64,000 bases of DNA from Candidatus Krumholzibacteriia bacterium (GTDB taxonomy: Bacteria > Krumholzibacteriota > Krumholzibacteriia > LZORAL124-64-63), in contig JADGDU010000009.1 in assembly GCA_016744705.1 (NCBI GenBank), positions 36,921 through 100,920 on the forward strand, read 5' to 3'. Position numbers and translations under genes: made by a program. How positions within the stretch are numbered: the first letter of the stretch is position 1; every line of letters begins with the position of its first letter. Below are positions 31,199 through 40,631 of this stretch, in pieces. The notes under the pieces were generated by a model. It did no database searches, had not been told where the DNA came from, and saw only the letters and a list, made by a program, of their open reading frames with translations.

Positions 31199-34100
31199 TT
31201 AACTGTCTGACCGACCAAAAGTACGGTACAAAGCAGGCAGAACGACCAGCGTCAAAGCATTCGCCGACAGAACCCCACCGATGACAACAGTCGCCAGGGG
31301 GCGTTGCACTTCAGCGCCCACTCCCGTATTCAGAGCCATGGGCACAAAGCCGAGAGCAGCCACCAGGGTTGTCATGAGAACTGGCCGCAATCGGATCAAG
31401 GCGCTGGTTACGATGGCATCCTCCAGATGGTGTCCTTCTCGCAGCATGCGTTGCATGGTCGAGACCATAACCAGCCCCGCCAGCATGGCCACCCCCGAAA
31501 CAGCTACAAAACCGATTCCCGCCGATACCGTGAATGGCATAGAGCGAATCCACAGCGCCAATATTCCGCCCAGAGTGGCAAAGGGAGCAGCCATGAAAAT
31601 GATCAGGGCATCCCGCCAGGATTGGGTGCTTGAATACAGCAGGAAAAGAATTAGAGCCAACGCCAGCGGAACAACCACCATCAAGCGAAGCCGAGCCCGT
31701 TCCATATGTTCAAACTGGCCGGCGAACTCGAGGTAATAGCCCGCTGGTAAATGGATGTCTTCTGCAATTCTTTCACGTGCTTCTTCCACAAATCCTCCAA
31801 CATCTCGACCCCGCACATTACACTGGGCGACAATACGCCGGCGCTGCCATTCACGGGTGATGGTCGAGGGCCCTTCGACCAAATCAATATCTGCCAAGAC
31901 TTCCAATGGAACCATGGTGCCGTCTGCAGTGGAAACCGGCATCCGTCGCAATTTTTCAGGATTGTTTCGGTACCTTTCCGGCAAGCGGACGGCCAGATCA
32001 AAACGCTGCTGATCTTGGCGAATCTCACCCACCGTCGTGCCTCCCACGGCCTCCACCAATTCCAGAACGTGTTTGGCAGGAATCCCGTGGCGGGCAATGG
32101 CCGCCTGGTCAACACGGATTTCAAGCACGGGCTGACCGGTGACCTGTTCCACATAAAGATCAGCCGCGCCGTTGATGGATTCCAGGACAGCGCCCACCTC
32201 TGCAGCGGTCTCGCGCAGAACATCCAAATCATCGCCAAATATTTTGATGCCAACGTCAGTCCTGATGCCGGCGATCATCTCGTTCAAACGCATCTCAATG
32301 GGTTGCGTGAATACCAGCCTCATCCCGGGCAAACCGGTGAGCTTGGTGTTCATCACTTCCACCAGTTCATCCTGGGTCCGAGCCTTGGTCCACTGCTTCC
32401 TGGGATGCAGTGAGAGATATATATCGGTCAACTCTATGCCCATGGGATCGGTGGCCACTTCAGCGGTACCGGTTCGGGACCAGATATGACGAACTTCGTC
32501 AGGAAAATTGTCCAGGATGACGTTCTCAATTTGGGTGCCGTAGCGTATTGATTCTTCTAGAGAGGCACCGGACAAACGCACCGTGTTGATTGCCAAACTA
32601 CCCTCAGAAAGTCGCGGAATGAACTCTGAACCGATGGTCAATCCGAGAGAGCCACCCAGAACCAGAAGAGCCAATGTGGAACTCAAAACCAGCTTCCGGC
32701 GCTGCACCGCAAACCGCACAACTTTGCCATAAACTCTCTCGAGCCAGACCACCAGAAAGTTTTCCTTCTCCTGAGGACGACCGCGCAACACATAACTGGC
32801 CAGAACAGGCATCAGGGTCAATGACAGGACCAGGGATCCAGCCAAGGCAAACAGCAGCGTCAGGGCCATGGGTTGGAACAGCTTGCCTTCGATTCCCTCC
32901 AAGGCCAGAACAGGCAGAAAGACAATGGCGATAATCAACTCACCGTACATGGTCGGCTTACGCACTTCCAGGGCGGCCTCACGGACGGTTTCGAGCACTG
33001 TTCCCTTGCGATCGGGAGATTTTAACCGGCGTACAGAGTTCTCCACCATGATCACAGAGCTATCCACCACCAAACCGAAGTCGATGGCTCCGAGACTCAT
33101 CAGTGATCCGGCAATTCCAAAGCGCTGCATGCCCAAGGCCGCAAACATCATGGACAGAGGAATGGCCAAGGCCACGATCAAACCCGCGCGCAGGTTTCCC
33201 AGGAAAACAAAGAGAACCGCCACCACCAAAATGGCGCCTTCAAATAGATTCTCTTTTACCGTTTCAAGGACCTGGTCAACCAATTCCGTTCGTTCATAAA
33301 CCGCCTCAATTTCCACGCCCTCAGGGAGAGAGGCCTTGATCTCCTCCATGCGCTCGCGCATGCGCCCGGTAACATCATGGCTATTCTCACCCATCAGCAT
33401 AAATCCGAGCCCGAGGACCACTTCACCTTTACCAAAAGCAGTGGCCGCCCCACGGCGAATTTCATTGCCTTCAACGACCTCGCCCACGTCACCTATCCGC
33501 ACCGGAACCCCGTTATGGGTTTGGATAACGATAGCCGCAATCTCATCCAGATTGCGAGTCAGGCTGATGCCCCGCACCAATTGCAGCTCGCCAGCTTCGA
33601 CCACATAGCCCCCACCCACGTTCATATTGTTTTGCGATAGGGCAGTGAACACGTCATCCAAAGTAAGCTCAAATTTGATGAGCTTGTCTGGGTCTGCCCG
33701 GACTTGATATTGTTTGCTCTTACCGCCCCACGTATTGACTTCGGCCACGCCAGCAACTGCTTGCAATCGCGGTTTAACAACCCAATTGTGCAACGTTGTC
33801 AACTCCTGGAGAGAGTGCACATCACTGGTCATTATGTAGTGATAGACCTCCCCCAAACCGGTGGCAACCGGCCCCATTTCAGGGCGGGAGATTCCCTCGG
33901 GCAATTCTATATTCTGCAGCCGTTCCATGATGAGTTGTCTGGCGAAATAGATATCCGTGCCATCATCAAAAGTAGCCGTCACCTGGCTCAGACCGAATTT
34001 TGAAATTGACCTCACACCTTCCAAATCGGGCAATCCGGCAATGGCTCGTTCTACAGGAAAAGTTATCAACTGTTCTATCTCCAGGGGCGAAAGCGCCAAG

Positions 34101-34258
34101 GCGGTCGTATTGATTTGCACTTGGACAGGCGTAGTGTCGGGAAACGCGTCCACTGGCAAGTTCAGAATGGTATTGACTCCCAAACCCACAAGCACAACGG
34201 TCAAGGCAATGACCATGAATCGGTGGTGCAGTGACCAGGTGATGATTTTATCAAGCAT
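31199..34258 (-). CDS. czcA: Heavy-metal efflux RND pump (CzcA type)
   Basis: Inner-membrane proton-driven pump of a tripartite metal exporter. The 1019-residue protein has the RND layout of 12 helices and two large periplasmic loops. In the fourth helix, residues 393-406 read DFGLVVDSSVIMVE, the DFG...D...E proton-relay pattern of CzcA-type pumps for divalent metals (Co, Zn, Cd, Ni); CusA-type copper/silver pumps lack this DFG form. This makes divalent cations the most likely substrate, by family knowledge. The adaptor gene ends 11 bases upstream and the outer-membrane channel precedes it, so czcC-czcB-czcA are cotranscribed. Confidence 0.94.
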   Translation of the reverse strand: MLDKIITWSLHHRFMVIALTVVLVGLGVNTILNLPVDAFPDTTPVQVQINTTALALSPLEIEQLITFPVERAIAGLPDLEGVRSISKFGLSQVTATFDDGTDIYFARQLIMERLQNIELPEGISRPEMGPVATGLGEVYHYIMTSDVHSLQELTTLHNWVVKPRLQAVAGVAEVNTWGGKSKQYQVRADPDKLIKFELTLDDVFTALSQNNMNVGGGYVVEAGELQLVRGISLTRNLDEIAAIVIQTHNGVPVRIGDVGEVVEGNEIRRGAATAFGKGEVVLGLGFMLMGENSHDVTGRMRERMEEIKASLPEGVEIEAVYERTELVDQVLETVKENLFEGAILVVAVLFVFLGNLRAGLIVALAIPLSMMFAALGMQRFGIAGSLMSLGAIDFGLVVDSSVIMVENSVRRLKSPDRKGTVLETVREAALEVRKPTMYGELIIAIVFLPVLALEGIEGKLFQPMALTLLFALAGSLVLSLTLMPVLASYVLRGRPQEKENFLVVWLERVYGKVVRFAVQRRKLVLSSTLALLVLGGSLGLTIGSEFIPRLSEGSLAINTVRLSGASLEESIRYGTQIENVILDNFPDEVRHIWSRTGTAEVATDPMGIELTDIYLSLHPRKQWTKARTQDELVEVMNTKLTGLPGMRLVFTQPIEMRLNEMIAGIRTDVGIKIFGDDLDVLRETAAEVGAVLESINGAADLYVEQVTGQPVLEIRVDQAAIARHGIPAKHVLELVEAVGGTTVGEIRQDQQRFDLAVRLPERYRNNPEKLRRMPVSTADGTMVPLEVLADIDLVEGPSTITREWQRRRIVAQCNVRGRDVGGFVEEARERIAEDIHLPAGYYLEFAGQFEHMERARLRLMVVVPLALALILFLLYSSTQSWRDALIIFMAAPFATLGGILALWIRSMPFTVSAGIGFVAVSGVAMLAGLVMVSTMQRMLREGHHLEDAIVTSALIRLRPVLMTTLVAALGFVPMALNTGVGAEVQRPLATVVIGGVLSANALTLVVLPALYRTFGRSDS

Positions 34259-34269
34259 GGTATGACCTC

Positions 34270-35778
34270 CTAAGATCCTGGGTGCGCTTCACAGCAACCA
34301 GCTCCGATGCTCCCCTTGAGGATCTCGGTCTTGAGTAAGAAACTGCCTTGGGTGACAATGGATTCGCCACCGTTTAAGCCACGCCGAACCTCGACCATCG
34401 ATCCTGATTTTGGACCGAGGTGAACCTTGGCTGGATGAAACGCTGTCGATGAATCTTTCACAAAAACCACGTTGCAACAGCCTTCCCATTGCACTGCTGA
34501 ACGGGGAACAATGACCGTCGGCCTGGCGTCACTGACAGTCACAACCGCTTTGCCAAACAAATTGGCACGCAACTTACCATCAGGGTTTTCCAGCTCGGCC
34601 CGAGCCTGCAGGGTTCTTGTGCGGGGATCGATTTCGGAGCTGACCCAAGTGATTATCCCGGCTGTCGCTTCTCCCGGTAATCCCTCAAGATGCAGGACCA
34701 CACTTTGGCCATCCTGGACCGCCATCATGTCCGATTCGAAAATGTCCAGCCGGGCCCACATGCGAGAGACATCCGCGAGAGCAAACAACGGTTCCGACGG
34801 ATCACTGAGTTCCCCGACCGTAGCTCGTCTTTCAACAACGACTCCCGCAAATGGCGCCGTCACTCGATATTCACTAGTCGTGTCCTGTGTGCGCGCCACT
34901 TCGTCTATCTGGGCTGGGGTAAGCCCCAGGCCCATGAGTTTCTGCTGGGCACTTGATCGGGCAATGGTGCTTTCCACCATGCTGGTTTCGGCTTCCAGTA
35001 GGTCTCGTTCAGTGGCCACACCCCGGCTTAGCAATTCCATCTCCCGGGCATGATTTTTTGACCACAGTTCTTCCAAGGCAAGAGACTGCAAATATACAGC
35101 CTTGGCAGCCCCAAACGTGGGTGAAACGATCACCGCTAAGGTTTCTCCCAACTCAACCTTCTGACCCAGATCTTTCTCCACAGATGAGATCAAGCCTCCC
35201 ATTTGTGGCGACAACTTGGCAAAATGGTTGGCATCATATTCCAAAACAGCGCTGCATTCGAGGGTTTGCGAAAGAGACTGCACCTTAACGGTCGCATACT
35301 CAAAACCTGCCTCCTGAGCCACCGACTCCCTTTCAAAATTCACCTTCAAAAGGTTTGTATTGCAACTGACTGATGGGGCACGGCGGTATCGTGGTTCATC
35401 TGTGGCAGAAACCAAAGCTGATTCCATAGGAGCATCGGCCGCCAAGCCCAGTTCCGGGTTACAATCCAAACATTGTGATTCAGGCAGTCCATGCCCGGCG
35501 CACCAATCGTTCACAGACTGATAGGCGGCGATCATGGCGGGGCGGCAAATCCAGCACATGGCCTCGGCCACATTGTGCCCCGCACACCAACCCAATTCTT
35601 CGATTAGACCTGGATTGCAGAAAGCACAGGCCGATTCCGCGATGTTGTGCTCGACGCACCAATCGGAATCTCCGCCTTCATTCAGGGCGACTCCATCGGT
35701 GGATTCGGTTCCGCAACCTGAAGTTGTTGCCACTGATAAAGCGATGATCCACAGGATGATTTTCCATTGGGTGTTCAT
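34270..35778 (-). CDS. czcB: RND efflux periplasmic adaptor lipoprotein with three Cys/His repeats
   Basis: Membrane-fusion protein linking the pump to the outer-membrane channel. The 502-residue protein has a lipobox (TSGC, Cys22), then three copies of C-x2-H-x6-C-x2-C at residues 41-54, 65-78 and 93-106, each preceded by Trp and with a conserved Glu between His and the second Cys; then the usual barrel-sandwich and hairpin regions (KVEL GETLAVIVSP, RVTAPFAGVVVERRATVGE) and C-terminal domain. The repeats look like metal-binding sites that could collect metal or hand it to the pump. The start overlaps the channel gene stop (ATGA) and GGAGGA precedes it. Confidence 0.92.
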   Translation of the reverse strand: MNTQWKIILWIIALSVATTSGCGTESTDGVALNEGGDSDWCVEHNIAESACAFCNPGLIEELGWCAGHNVAEAMCWICRPAMIAAYQSVNDWCAGHGLPESQCLDCNPELGLAADAPMESALVSATDEPRYRRAPSVSCNTNLLKVNFERESVAQEAGFEYATVKVQSLSQTLECSAVLEYDANHFAKLSPQMGGLISSVEKDLGQKVELGETLAVIVSPTFGAAKAVYLQSLALEELWSKNHAREMELLSRGVATERDLLEAETSMVESTIARSSAQQKLMGLGLTPAQIDEVARTQDTTSEYRVTAPFAGVVVERRATVGELSDPSEPLFALADVSRMWARLDIFESDMMAVQDGQSVVLHLEGLPGEATAGIITWVSSEIDPRTRTLQARAELENPDGKLRANLFGKAVVTVSDARPTVIVPRSAVQWEGCCNVVFVKDSSTAFHPAKVHLGPKSGSMVEVRRGLNGGESIVTQGSFLLKTEILKGSIGAGCCEAHPGS

Positions 35779-37082
35779 TCTATTCCTCCATGATCAGCAT
35801 AAGGTCCCAAGCCAAGCAAACTCATGATTTCGGCATCCACTGAAACCTGGGTCCGTCGATTTTCCACCGTGCGCAAAAGCACTTCTTTGTATGTCCGTTG
35901 AGCGTCCACCAATTCCAAAAACACGACCCGTCCCAGGCGGTACGCTTCCTGAGCCTGAATCAATGTCCTTTCAGCCGCAGGCAAAATTTGTTCTGTTAAT
36001 TGAACCCTTTGCTGCTGGGTGGTGTGCTGTCGGGAACGGGCAAGAGATAACGCCGATTCTAATCTGTGGGTGGTGAATTTTTCTTCATGCCGGGCCATGG
36101 CAACCAAAGCCTTGGTTTCCAAAATACGGCCCTGATTACGACTAAAAATGGGCAATGGAAAACTGATTCCACCTTCGACAAATTTCTCCTCAGTAGGCAA
36201 CGAATTGCCATAAGCCACGAAGAAATTCAGGTCGGGAATTCGCTCTTTCCGGGCTGTTTTCAGTTTGGCCTCAGCTGCCACAACCCCCAGTTTTGCTTCC
36301 CGCAATGCCGGGTGGTCGGTGGTCAGTGATCCGTCATCTTCGGATAGCCCTGATATCTGGGAATTGGCATACAATTGATCCGAAAGGCGGCCTGCAGGAA
36401 TGTCAATTCCACCGAAGAGAATTTTCATATCTGCTTCACTTCTGACTCTGTTGCGCTGGAATTGTTGCTGGGCAACCTGCAGGTCAAAAATTTCGAGCAT
36501 GGCTCGGGTCACATGAGCTTCCGGAGCAGCTTTGGACTCAAACCTCGCTTGGGCCATAGCAAGATTTCGGTCGGCTCCCGCCACCAGTTCCACAAAGGCT
36601 GCGTCCATTTCTCGAAAATAAATTTGATCGGCCCACCATTCCTGAACGCGCCCAAATGCCATTCGGCGAGTCTGGAACTCATTCTCCCTGGCCTGCTCGA
36701 CTCCAACCCGGGCCGCATCCGTGGCAGCTCCAAGGCGCCCTCCAAGAGGTAAGGATTGAGATATTTCCACCTTCAATTTATGGAATGAAGGATCGTCTAT
36801 GTACATCTCGTTGGCTGCAATGAGGAATTCCGGATTGGGATACATTCCAGCTTGCTGCATCCGCCCATTCCTGGCCTCAATCTCAATTCTGGCCACGGCC
36901 ATATCAGGGTTCGTCAGTTCTGCTATGCGGAATAGGTCATTCAGACCAATGTCCGTACTGGCCAAAATGGCCTCCACTTCGGGAAGAAGCTTTGAAGCCT
37001 CACCCCCTTGCCAATTGTCATCTGCAAACGCATTCATAGCCCACGCCAAGAACAACAGCGGCAAGTACCGCAAAATATTCAT
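35775..37082 (-). CDS. czcC: TolC-family outer-membrane channel of the metal exporter (CzcC type)
   Basis: Outer-membrane factor of the tripartite pump. The 435-residue protein has a signal peptide (YLPLLFLAWAMNAFA) and two outer-membrane-efflux repeats with NPDMAVARIEIEARNGRMQQAGMYPNPE near residue 55 and the second at LREAKLGVVAAEAKLKTARKERIPDL, which is the standard TolC/CzcC pattern of long helices. ATG 37082 gives the signal peptide; GGAAGGA lies about ten bases upstream. It is the first of the three pump genes and follows the small Cys-rich protein gene by 94 bases. Confidence 0.92.
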   Translation of the reverse strand: MNILRYLPLLFLAWAMNAFADDNWQGGEASKLLPEVEAILASTDIGLNDLFRIAELTNPDMAVARIEIEARNGRMQQAGMYPNPEFLIAANEMYIDDPSFHKLKVEISQSLPLGGRLGAATDAARVGVEQARENEFQTRRMAFGRVQEWWADQIYFREMDAAFVELVAGADRNLAMAQARFESKAAPEAHVTRAMLEIFDLQVAQQQFQRNRVRSEADMKILFGGIDIPAGRLSDQLYANSQISGLSEDDGSLTTDHPALREAKLGVVAAEAKLKTARKERIPDLNFFVAYGNSLPTEEKFVEGGISFPLPIFSRNQGRILETKALVAMARHEEKFTTHRLESALSLARSRQHTTQQQRVQLTEQILPAAERTLIQAQEAYRLGRVVFLELVDAQRTYKEVLLRTVENRRTQVSVDAEIMSLLGLGPYADHGGIE

Positions 37083-37176
37083 CACACACAATCCTTCCGG
37101 ACACGATTGATGACCACACAAACCGGACGAAAAATAGCGCCGGTCGATTATTTAAGAATTTCAAAAAAGGGAAGAT

Positions 37177-37491
37177 TTAGTCTCGGGGGGGGTGATAAAG
37201 CGGATCATCTGCAATCCAAAGGCGTGTAGGGCTGGTTAACAACAAACCATCATCAGCGTCCAGAGCTGAATCATCCATTATAGGGCTGGGAGCGATGAAA
37301 GTGACACCAGCACAACAGGTCAGACTACAGCCCTGGCCGTCATAGCTAAAGCTGTCCGGGTTTTCCGCAGCCGATTCCGGGTTGCAGCACTGAACCTGGC
37401 AACTTCCTCCAACGGGAAACGCCAGCAACGCCGGGCACAGGACCACGAGCGCTAAAAGTGATATTTTTTTGGAAGGCTTCACAGTCTCCAT
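37177..37491 (-). CDS. Small exported Cys-rich protein heading the metal-efflux operon
   Basis: A 104-residue protein with signal peptide (ISLLALVVLCPALLAFPVGG). The mature ~75 residues have six cysteines in two groups, SCQVQCC and GCSLTCC, each ending in a CC pair, followed by an acidic region with DDSALDADDGLLL. I know no family for it. Position directly upstream of the pump genes, export and the paired cysteines suggest a periplasmic metal-binding or sensing protein, comparable in role but not in sequence to CzcI/CzcE; this is inference. A good promoter lies upstream. The ATG has no clear separate ribosome site. Confidence 0.68.
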   Translation of the reverse strand: METVKPSKKISLLALVVLCPALLAFPVGGSCQVQCCNPESAAENPDSFSYDGQGCSLTCCAGVTFIAPSPIMDDSALDADDGLLLTSPTRLWIADDPLYHPPRD

Positions 37492-37517
37492 AAGGGTTCA
37501 AGTATTTGATGTTGCTA

Positions 37518-37546
37518 ATCATATCATGTTTATGGGAGTAACGCAA
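37518..37546 (-). promoter_or_regulatory. Promoter of the metal-efflux operon
   Basis: On the minus strand TTGCGT (37546-37541) and TATGAT (37523-37518) are 17 bases apart, 27 bases upstream of the small Cys-rich protein gene. I see no clear operator palindrome between the boxes. Confidence 0.55.
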
Positions 37547-37663
37547 CAATGTCCCTGTGGCTTTGACATATTTCTATTTTTTGGAGCGTTAAAAGCAACA
37601 AGTTCATAGTTTATACGTTAATGTAATTTAAATTCTTATCCCCATAATCTCAAGGAGCACTCT

Positions 37664-39046
37664 ATGAAATCCTGGCTCACCGGGATCGCCCTCGTGACAT
37701 TTTTGATGGTCACTTCCAGCATCAGCAATACTGTGGCTGCCACCAATGCCGATGACGTTCAAAGCTTCACTCTCGACAATGGCATGAAAATTCTGGTCCT
37801 TGAAGACCACTCCATTCCCAATGCAAACATGTATCTCTTCTGGAAGGTGGGCTCCCGTAATGAAGTGCCAGGCATTACTGGTCTTTCACACTTTTTTGAA
37901 CACATGATGTTCAATGGGTCTGAAAAATATGGGCCAAAAATGTTCGACCGAACCATGGAGGCTGCCGGAGGAGCCAATAACGCCTACACTACTGAGAATG
38001 TCACCGTGTACACGGATTGGTTTCCTTCCGATGCCCTAGAGTTGATGTTCGACCTGGAAGCAGATCGCATCGCCAACCTGGACATCGATGCAGATATGGT
38101 TGAATCAGAACGTGGTGTGGTCATCAGCGAACGCAGCACGGGCATGGAGAATTCGAACTTCCGGTCCATCTGGGAAGAAGTCAAAGGATCGGCCTTCAGG
38201 GCACACCCCTACAGCTGGTCTGTGATGGGGCACATTTCGGACATCGAGTCCTGGAAGCTTCAGGACCTGGTTGATTATCACCGCACCTATTATGCGCCAA
38301 ACAATGCTGTGGTTGTTATAGCCGGAGACGTCAAATTCAAAAACGTTAAGAAAATGGCGGAGAAACATTTTGGTGTTATTCCAGCCCAGGATCCTCCACG
38401 TGAAATTGTCACCATTGAGCCTGTTCAAAAAGGTGAACGCCGGGTTTACGTGCAGAAAGAATCCGTAACCTCGGCCAATCTCATGGTCGCCTACCATGTT
38501 CCGGAAACTGGCAGTGCCGACTGGCAGGCTCTTGAATTGTTGAACGATATCATGGCTACTGGACGCAGCAGCCGCTTGCAGCAAAGCCTGATTGACGAGC
38601 AACAAGTTTCTACCGAAGTATTCACTCATCTGCCTGAGAGTTTTGACCCTAATCTGTTCATTTTCTATGCTGTTGCCGCTCCAGGAACTGGGGCCGCAGT
38701 TCTGGAAAAAGCGATGATTCAGGAAATCAACCGGGTGGCTGCCCACGGCATTACTGAGGATGAACTGACCAAAGTAAAAAATCGCAAACTGGTGGATTTT
38801 CACCGAACCATGGCCACCATCAATGGCAAAGCCAATACCATTGGTACTTATGAATTATTTTATGGTGATTTTGGTCGCCTATTTTCGGCCCCTGAAGAAT
38901 ACGAAAAGATTACTACTGCCGACATTCAGCGCGTTGCCCAAACCTATCTGGTAAAAACCAATCGCACCGTGGGCATCCTTGACTCCACTGAAGACATCGA
39001 TGACTTCAAATTGGCCAATGCCAGCACAGAAGGAGAAGCCCGATGA
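37664..39046 (+). CDS. Exported M16-family metallopeptidase, catalytic subunit
   Basis: Zinc peptidase of the insulinase/processing-peptidase family. The 460-residue protein has a signal peptide (ALVTFLMVTSSISNTVAA) and the inverted zinc site HFFEH at residues 76-80 with the third ligand Glu156 in GVVISER at the correct distance of about 76. N-AYTTENVTVYTDWFP and the R-S-S-R-L-Q motif later are typical of M16B. CAAGGAG lies upstream. The next gene encodes a partner without the zinc site, so the pair should form an active/inactive heterodimer in the periplasm. Confidence 0.93.
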   Translation: MKSWLTGIALVTFLMVTSSISNTVAATNADDVQSFTLDNGMKILVLEDHSIPNANMYLFWKVGSRNEVPGITGLSHFFEHMMFNGSEKYGPKMFDRTMEAAGGANNAYTTENVTVYTDWFPSDALELMFDLEADRIANLDIDADMVESERGVVISERSTGMENSNFRSIWEEVKGSAFRAHPYSWSVMGHISDIESWKLQDLVDYHRTYYAPNNAVVVIAGDVKFKNVKKMAEKHFGVIPAQDPPREIVTIEPVQKGERRVYVQKESVTSANLMVAYHVPETGSADWQALELLNDIMATGRSSRLQQSLIDEQQVSTEVFTHLPESFDPNLFIFYAVAAPGTGAAVLEKAMIQEINRVAAHGITEDELTKVKNRKLVDFHRTMATINGKANTIGTYELFYGDFGRLFSAPEEYEKITTADIQRVAQTYLVKTNRTVGILDSTEDIDDFKLANASTEGEAR

Positions 39047-40431
39047 AAATCCTTCTTAAAACAACCCTATTAATGCTGCTGGTAATGGTTCCTATGACGT
39101 CTCTGGCCAGTGGTTACACCTTGCCTGATTTTGAAACAAAGGTATTACCAAACGGGCTCACAGTTGTTCTCATGGAACAGCATGAAGTGCCCCTCATTGC
39201 CATGCATGTGATGGTCGGTGGCGGCGCCATGGTTGATGGTGAGCTCAGTGGACTTGCAGGTGTTACAGCTCAGTCTTTGCTTTTTGGGGCCGGAGAATTA
39301 AACAAGCAGGCTCTTGATCATCAGTTTGACTTTATTGGCGCCCGCGTGCGCTCAAGTGCCCACCGCGAATACAGCCAGCTACAGGCTTCATTTGCAGAAC
39401 GGGACAGTAAAATTATGCTTCCCATTCTGCGTGACTTGCTACTCTCCCCCACTTTTGACGCTGATGAATTATCCAAATTCAAACGCCGCAAAGTAGCCCA
39501 GCTGTCCCAACAGAAAGAGAGCCCGCGCTCGGTTATTAACAACTATTATCATCGATTGCTCTGGGGCGATCATCCCTATGCGTCGGTGCCTGCAGGCGAT
39601 GCCGCGGCTGTGGAAAAAACCACGCGCAAGGATCTGGTTCAATACCACAATTCATGGTACCAGCCCCAGAATACAGTGATTTGTATTGTTGGCGATTTTA
39701 AATCCAACACCATGCTAAAAGAGATAAAATCACTGTTTGGTCAGTGGGAAAAAGGTAAAACTTCGCTGCCCGCTGTGATGGCTTTACCTGTGGCAGACAA
39801 AGCGCGCGTCCTGCTGGTGGACAAACCAGATGCCGGTGAGTCGACCTTCTACATTGGTGGCCCCGGCATTGCCGTAACCAACCCCGACCGGGTGGGCTTG
39901 CAGGTCATCAACACCATTCTCGGCGCTCGCTTTACTTCTTGGTTGAACGATGAGTTGCGGGTCAACGCCGGACTCACTTACGGGGCCCGCAGCTCCTTCC
40001 AATCTTATGGAGAAGGTGGTCTGTTCCGTATCTCAACCTTCACTCGAACCGCCACTACCGTTGAGTGCATTGATCTGGCCCTCGAAACCTATGCCCGCTT
40101 GTGGAACAAAGGTATCGACAAAGAGACCCTGGCCAGTGCAAAAGCCTATGTTAAAGGCCAATTCCCACCTCGCTATGAGACCAGCGACCAACTGGCCGGC
40201 CTTTTGGGGCAGATGCATTTCTATGGGTACGATGAAAGCTTTATCAATGACTTTGAGTCAAACGTCAATGACCTCTCTATTGACGAGACCAAACGCCTGA
40301 TATCCCAATATTTCCCACAAGACAATTTGCAGATGGTCATTGTGGGTAAGGCTGAAGATATTCGGGAACAAATCAAACAGTATGGTGAACTGGTTGAAGT
40401 TGGAATCCAGGAAAATGGGTTTGGATTTTAA
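39043..40431 (+). CDS. Exported M16-family protein lacking the zinc motif, partner subunit
   Basis: A 462-residue M16B protein with signal peptide (TLLMLLVMVPMTSLAS). At the place of HxxEH it reads LAGVTAQSLLFGAGELNK, so the zinc site is absent, while the second-domain features (GGPGIAVTNPDR, GARFTSWLNDELR, GLTYGARSSF with the R/Y substrate-binding pair) are retained, as in the non-catalytic partner of two-subunit M16 peptidases. The start overlaps the stop of the catalytic gene by four bases (ATGA). A strong terminator follows. Confidence 0.92.
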   Translation: MKILLKTTLLMLLVMVPMTSLASGYTLPDFETKVLPNGLTVVLMEQHEVPLIAMHVMVGGGAMVDGELSGLAGVTAQSLLFGAGELNKQALDHQFDFIGARVRSSAHREYSQLQASFAERDSKIMLPILRDLLLSPTFDADELSKFKRRKVAQLSQQKESPRSVINNYYHRLLWGDHPYASVPAGDAAAVEKTTRKDLVQYHNSWYQPQNTVICIVGDFKSNTMLKEIKSLFGQWEKGKTSLPAVMALPVADKARVLLVDKPDAGESTFYIGGPGIAVTNPDRVGLQVINTILGARFTSWLNDELRVNAGLTYGARSSFQSYGEGGLFRISTFTRTATTVECIDLALETYARLWNKGIDKETLASAKAYVKGQFPPRYETSDQLAGLLGQMHFYGYDESFINDFESNVNDLSIDETKRLISQYFPQDNLQMVIVGKAEDIREQIKQYGELVEVGIQENGFGF

Positions 40432-40460
40432 GATTAGCTGAGAATATCACTGAAGAGTGT

Positions 40461-40494
40461 ATGGGTGGTTCTGCACAGGACCACCCATGATTTT
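40461..40494 (+). terminator. Terminator of the M16 peptidase operon
   Basis: A 13-base stem with one G-T pair, ATGGGTGGTTCTG at 40461-40473 and CAGGACCACCCAT at 40476-40488, is followed by GATTTTAT. Confidence 0.7.
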
Positions 40495-40567
40495 ATCACC
40501 AGCTGTAGCAGCGTTGGAGTGGCCCTTTCCATACGTCGATAAGAGGCAGGCAAATACCAAGGTCCCA

Positions 40568-40602
40568 CAAAAAGAACCGGGAGGGGAAAAACACCCTCCC
40601 GG
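40568..40602 (-). terminator. Terminator of the M1 aminopeptidase gene
   Basis: A perfect 9-base stem, CCGGGAGGG at 40577-40585 and CCCTCCCGG at 40594-40602, is followed on the minus strand by TTCTTTTTG. Confidence 0.8.
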
Positions 40603-40631
40603 CCATTCTATCTCATTCACTACCTAAAGTC

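Noticed and set aside
37563..37568. TTGACA upstream of the M16 operon as promoter
   Set aside because: No acceptable -10 box at 16-18 bases; an AT-rich leader follows but I cannot fix a promoter.
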